Program-made: the position numbers and the translations under genes
Shown: in pieces, positions 9,389-11,761 of the stretch
How the letters are laid out: each line of letters begins with the position of its first letter
Position numbering within the stretch: position 1 is the stretch's first letter
Notes under the pieces: generated by a model
The model's database searches: none
Told to the model about the DNA's origin: nothing
What the model saw: only the letters and a program-made list of their open reading frames with translations
From: CAYOKT01 sp964404605
GTDB taxonomy: Bacteria > Electryoneota > Electryoneia > Electryoneales > Electryoneaceae
NCBI GenBank assembly: GCA_964404605.1
Contig: CAYOKT010000088.1
Span: forward strand, 1-11,761
Reading direction: 5' to 3'
Length of the DNA: 11,761 nt

Positions 9389-9820
9389 ATGAAACGGCTG
9401 TTCTTGACGGTTGCGGTGCTGGCACTGCTCGCAGGCGGCGCGATGGCGGGCACGGTGAACGGCGTGGTCACCGACAGCACGGGCGCCCCGGTGGAAGGCG
9501 CGCACGTGATGCTGACGGTTCCGGGTGACTGGACCCCGCCCCCGCATCGCCCCCAGCGTCCCCATCGCCCCCGCTGGCACCGGATGAACCGGATGTTCGC
9601 GGTCACCGAGGCGGACGGCTCGTACAGCTTCGAGGACGTGCCCGAGGGGCATGCCTGGATCCGCGCGGGTCTGTTTGGGGTCGGACGCGCCTTTGACGAG
9701 GTCGATGTGCCCGAAGAGGGTACGGTGACGGTGAACCTGCAGCTGGAATGCTTATACCCCGAGGGTCCCCGGGGAGGCCGGCGTGGCGGCAGAGGAGGCA
9801 TGGGGCCGTTCGGCGGCTGA
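9389..9820 (+). CDS. Small secreted carboxypeptidase-regulatory-like domain protein with basic insert and Gly/Arg tail
   Basis: The 143-residue protein starts with a clear Sec signal peptide (KR, hydrophobic core, cleavage expected after AMA at about 20). One β-sandwich domain of the CarboxypepD_reg type follows: GTVNGVVTDSTGAPVEGAHVMLTV (21-44), then FAVTEADGSYSFEDVP (70-85) and a final strand VTVNLQL. Between the strands sits a Pro/His/Arg-rich insert (about 50-68, four His). The C-terminus (127-143) is GPRGGRRGGRGG-like. The single Cys (121) cannot form an internal disulfide. The Shine-Dalgarno is near-perfect (AAGGAGGAAACG-ATG). The gene stands alone between a σ54 promoter and a strong terminator, so it is a dedicated regulated unit. 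Family function is usually structural or binding; metal, nucleic acid or polyanion binding are guesses. Confidence 0.85.
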   Translation: MKRLFLTVAVLALLAGGAMAGTVNGVVTDSTGAPVEGAHVMLTVPGDWTPPPHRPQRPHRPRWHRMNRMFAVTEADGSYSFEDVPEGHAWIRAGLFGVGRAFDEVDVPEEGTVTVNLQLECLYPEGPRGGRRGGRGGMGPFGG

Positions 9821-9850
9821 TCCTCTCGACCGCCGGTAGATACGGCATCA

Positions 9851-9888
9851 CCCCCGAGTTCTACACCCCTGAACTCGGGGGATTTTTT
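9851..9888 (+). terminator. Intrinsic (Rho-independent) terminator
   Basis: A perfect 11-bp stem (CCCCCGAGTTC/GAACTCGGGGG, 9851-9861 and 9871-9881) with a 9-nt loop is followed by A and six Ts. It lies 30 bp after the secreted-protein stop and ends that transcript. Confidence 0.93.
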
Positions 9889-9937
9889 GCTCTCCGCAGC
9901 CGGGGGAACGCTTTGCCACGCCGAACCTCCCGCTCAT

Positions 9938-10034
9938 CGTGTGGCCCTGCCTGCACTGACGGCAGGGTTTCTTGATTATCTCCTTTTTTGTCGCGCTATA
10001 TATTTTGTTCTATCGTCTAACACCATAAACCCTT
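9938..10034 (+). repeat. Two-hairpin intergenic repeat element, copy B (cut by gap)
   Basis: This has the same order of blocks as copy A but on the plus strand. GTGTGG leads into a 7-bp hairpin (CCCTGCC/GGCAGGG, 9945-9951 and 9961-9967, 9-nt loop). TTTCTTG, GCGCTATA (9993-10000), TTCTATCG (10008-10015) and ATAAACCCT (10025-10033) follow. Against copy A the first hairpin matches at 17 of 23 positions, and its sixth stem pair changes T-A to C-G with pairing kept. The block GCG...TTCTATCG matches at 16 of 23. A 9-bp insertion (TCTAACACC) precedes ATAAACCCT. The second hairpin would begin where the Ns start, so the copy is probably truncated by the assembly. Confidence 0.6.
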
Positions 10035-10134
10035 NNNNNNNNNNNNNNNNNNNNNNNNNNNNNNNNNNNNNNNNNNNNNNNNNNNNNNNNNNNNNNNNNN
10101 NNNNNNNNNNNNNNNNNNNNNNNNNNNNNNNNNN
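10035..10134. other. Assembly gap of 100 Ns
   Basis: Exactly 100 Ns, the conventional placeholder for a gap of unknown size. It falls inside repeat sequence on both sides, which probably explains the break. Linkage of the 5'-nucleotidase gene to the rest of the window rests on scaffolding. Confidence 0.97.
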
Positions 10135-10247
10135 GAGGGTGGCCCGGCGAAACGCTACGTTTCCACCGGAGGGTGGCCCGGGGCTTGCCCCGGGTTTCAT
10201 ACGCATCCCGGGGAATCGGGAAGCAGCCCGGCGATGTGTCACCGGGG
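10135..10247 (+). repeat. Array of GGGTGGCCC/CCCGGCGA hairpin repeats
   Basis: GAGGGTGGCCCGG occurs twice, 34 bp apart (10135-10147 and 10169-10181). The first copy leads into a hairpin with core GAAACG-cta-CGTTTC (10149-10163) and outer arms CCGG/CCGG. The second leads into CCCGGGGC-tt-GCCCCGGG (10177-10194), then TTTCATA. A third unit at 10227-10247 reuses the outer arms CCCGGCGA and TC(C)ACCGG with a short, different core. The arms stay constant while the stem core varies. This is the same module type as at 213-283 and 7249-7292. The rest, to 10280, shows nothing further that I can assign. Confidence 0.55.
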
Positions 10248-10280
10248 AAAGCGGACCGGCATTCAGAAGATGTCGTGTTG

Positions 10281-10309
10281 CAGGGGCGGGAGCGGCGCGC
10301 CGTGCCCCT
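10281..10309. repeat. GC palindrome, copy 2, at the 5'-nucleotidase stop
   Basis: Bases 10293-10309 are identical to 303-319. The left arm is AGGGGC plus an inserted GGGAG-like stretch, so the palindrome is imperfect here. The last two bases of the repeat are part of the TAG stop codon (minus strand, 10310-10308) of the 5'-nucleotidase gene, so the repeat abuts its 3' end. Confidence 0.6.
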
Positions 10310-11744
10310 ACTCGTAGTCCTCCTCGCCGCCGGGGTGGATGAGCTGGTCGTGCGCCAGGCTGCTGCGCGGCGAGCGGAGGTAGGCGAAGGGGGTGAGGGC
10401 GAGGAAATTGGACACCCGCGACATGTAGATGTCGGCGGAGTTCTCCACCTGCAGGGCGAGGTGGCTCTTGTCGTTTCCGGCGCGCATCAGCAGCCCCCAG
10501 CGCGGGTTCAGCAGCCCCCCGGAGGCGATGGCGAGGGGGGCGATTTCGCCGTCCAGCTCGGTCAGCTCCCGGCGCGCCTGTTCGAGCTCCTTCTGCAGGC
10601 GGGCGGGGGAGGTGTCCACCGCCGGGCCGTACCCTTTCTTCCGGCGCTGGAGCAGCAGCCGGAGGTGGTTCACCCGCTCCTCGCAGGCCTGCTTGCGCCG
10701 CATCTTCTTCGCCAGCTCCTGCTGGGTGGCGCGAAACTCCCGCAGCGCCTTCAGTTCACCCTCCAGCTCGCGGAGCACCAGCGCGGTGCGCCAGCGGAGC
10801 ATCTCCTTGGAGACGTGGACATCGGAGTACATGTGGTCGCCCACGTAGAGGATCTGCTCACCGGAGAGGCCGAAGAGCTCCTCGACCAGTCCCGCATGCC
10901 CGCCGACATAGACCGACCCGGCTTTCAGGGGTCCGACCACGGGCCGCAGCAACCCCTCGGGGTTAACCACCTCGTAGGCCGGGGTCTCCCGCGCGAAGAA
11001 CCCCGGCTTGCCCGCCGAGCAGATCACCAGGTCGAACAGGTCGCGCCAGGTCATCCCTCCGCCGAGGTGCGGGTCGAAGCTGTAGCTCATCACCGCCTGG
11101 GTGTAGGGCCAGTCCGAGTTGGTGATCAGCATCAGCTTCCGGCCGGCGTGCTTCTGGTCGAGCAGCGCGAGGGGCGTCTCCGGGTCCGGGGTGATGAAAC
11201 GCCCGGGATCGGCGAGGATGTTCGCCTTCAATTGCCCCTCCATGTGCGCGAGGTCGATGGAGCGGCGGACGACGCTCTGCAGCTCGGCGTACCCCAGCCC
11301 GGCGGGGAGGCGGCGCTGGTCCAGCAGGTCCACGAGCTGGGCGTACATGCTCCCCTCGGAGAGGGAGAAGAGGGTGTTGAGGAACACCCAGCGGTCCTCG
11401 TGCAGGTCGATCAGTGTGCGGGCGTACTGGCGGCGCTGCTCCTCGAAAGGCACCGGACGGGTGCCGTGGCAGGCGCGCTTGATGTACCCGAAACGGTTCG
11501 CCTTGACCAGGTTCCCCAGCTCGCGGTCGATGATCAGCCCGCGCATCACGAGCTGCGGATCGAACTCCAGCTCCTCGACCGGCCACCCTTCGGCGAGCAG
11601 CTTCTCCTTCAGGTGATGGTAGGACATCCCCTCCCACTCGTCCACGCGGTAGTGGACGAGGGTGTAGTCCATGTCGTACCCGATGGCGCGGATGGAGCGG
11701 AGGTTCAGGGTGCGGTTGCAGAAGATGCCGCGCTCGAACGGCAT
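10308..11744 (-). CDS. HAD-family purine (IMP/GMP-type) 5'-nucleotidase
   Basis: This protein resembles cytosolic 5'-nucleotidase II (NT5C2-like), which removes phosphate from purine nucleoside monophosphates such as IMP and GMP. HAD motifs are complete: motif I IGYDMDYTL (nucleophile Asp24, acid/base Asp26), motif II LITNSD (Thr about 208), motif III Lys in SAGKPGFF (about 246) and motif IV YVGDHMYSDV (Asp303, Asp308). The cap region lies between motifs I and II. A charged, probably coiled-coil segment (about 326-402) precedes the C-terminal domain, and the tail is acidic (EEDYE), as in eukaryotic relatives. Bacterial homologues also start near RGIFCNRTLNLR, so the ATG at 11744 fits. The frame remains open to the window edge and no Shine-Dalgarno is visible, so a start further upstream cannot be excluded. 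Confidence 0.9.
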   Translation of the reverse strand: MPFERGIFCNRTLNLRSIRAIGYDMDYTLVHYRVDEWEGMSYHHLKEKLLAEGWPVEELEFDPQLVMRGLIIDRELGNLVKANRFGYIKRACHGTRPVPFEEQRRQYARTLIDLHEDRWVFLNTLFSLSEGSMYAQLVDLLDQRRLPAGLGYAELQSVVRRSIDLAHMEGQLKANILADPGRFITPDPETPLALLDQKHAGRKLMLITNSDWPYTQAVMSYSFDPHLGGGMTWRDLFDLVICSAGKPGFFARETPAYEVVNPEGLLRPVVGPLKAGSVYVGGHAGLVEELFGLSGEQILYVGDHMYSDVHVSKEMLRWRTALVLRELEGELKALREFRATQQELAKKMRRKQACEERVNHLRLLLQRRKKGYGPAVDTSPARLQKELEQARRELTELDGEIAPLAIASGGLLNPRWGLLMRAGNDKSHLALQVENSADIYMSRVSNFLALTPFAYLRSPRSSLAHDQLIHPGGEEDYE

Positions 11745-11761
11745 GGCGGCGGTGGTGTTAC

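Noticed and set aside
7947..9425. Minus-strand open frame of 492 codons spanning the kinase, hpt and the σ54 promoter
   Set aside because: It crosses two real genes and a well-formed promoter and has no recognisable domain.
9945..9967. Second terminator after the small secreted-protein gene
   Set aside because: The stem is followed by only TTTCTT, and the hairpin is better explained as part of repeat copy B, since copy A has the same hairpin and flank.
10135..10309. CRISPR-like array
   Set aside because: Units are palindromic, irregularly spaced and of different length, with no constant repeat/spacer pattern and no cas genes.
9887..10342. Open frames running through the N gap on both strands
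   Set aside because: They exist only because Ns contain no stop codons; no coding signal on either side.

Overview
This is a GC-rich window with G/C-heavy third codon positions, probably from a Gram-negative, σ54-using bacterium. It contains a run of exactly 100 Ns (10035-10134), so it comes from a draft scaffold, possibly a metagenome bin. The EPT-type thymidylate kinase, the bacterial IMP/GMP-type 5'-nucleotidase, the carboxypeptidase-regulatory-like secreted protein and the dispersed GC palindromes would suit a deltaproteobacterial or FCB/candidate-phylum lineage. I cannot place it more precisely from sequence alone.

Layout. (1) 1-385 is a gene-free block packed with inverted repeats. (2) 386-4311 (+) is tmk - prfA - prmC - SGNH hydrolase. 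The last three are joined by GTGA start/stop overlaps and look translationally coupled. (3) 4316-8281 (-) holds an orphan cytosolic histidine kinase, then after about 200 bp a glutamate-cysteine-ligase-like enzyme fused to two CBS domains, which overlaps (GTGA) an aspartoacylase/succinylglutamate-desuccinylase-like zinc hydrolase. (4) 8391-9032 (+) is hpt behind a good σ70 promoter. (5) 9161-9888 (+) is a self-contained unit: upstream dyad, near-consensus σ54 promoter, a gene for a small secreted His/Pro/Arg-rich and Gly/Arg-tailed protein, and a strong intrinsic terminator. (6) 9938-10309 is a second repeat block, interrupted by the assembly gap. (7) 10308-11744 (-) is a HAD-family purine 5'-nucleotidase, followed by 17 bases to the window end.

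The coding content is mostly housekeeping: dTTP synthesis, translation termination (RF1 and its methyltransferase), and purine salvage and turnover (Hpt and 5'-nucleotidase). The less ordinary gene set is the CBS-regulated ATP-dependent ligase paired with a metallo-amidohydrolase, which suggests a conjugate synthesis/hydrolysis pair with an unknown substrate.

The most interesting signal is non-coding. Three intergenic regions (116-319, 7249-7292, 9938-10309) carry related palindromic modules. One is an approximately 100-bp element bounded by CCCTG...CAGGG hairpins, present in opposite orientations at the two ends of the window. A second is a family of hairpins with constant flanks (GGGTGGCCC ... 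GGG, often followed by TTTC) whose stems differ in sequence but remain paired. A third is a GC palindrome found next to the tmk start and at the 5'-nucleotidase stop. These look like a REP/BIME-like or MITE-like repeat family.
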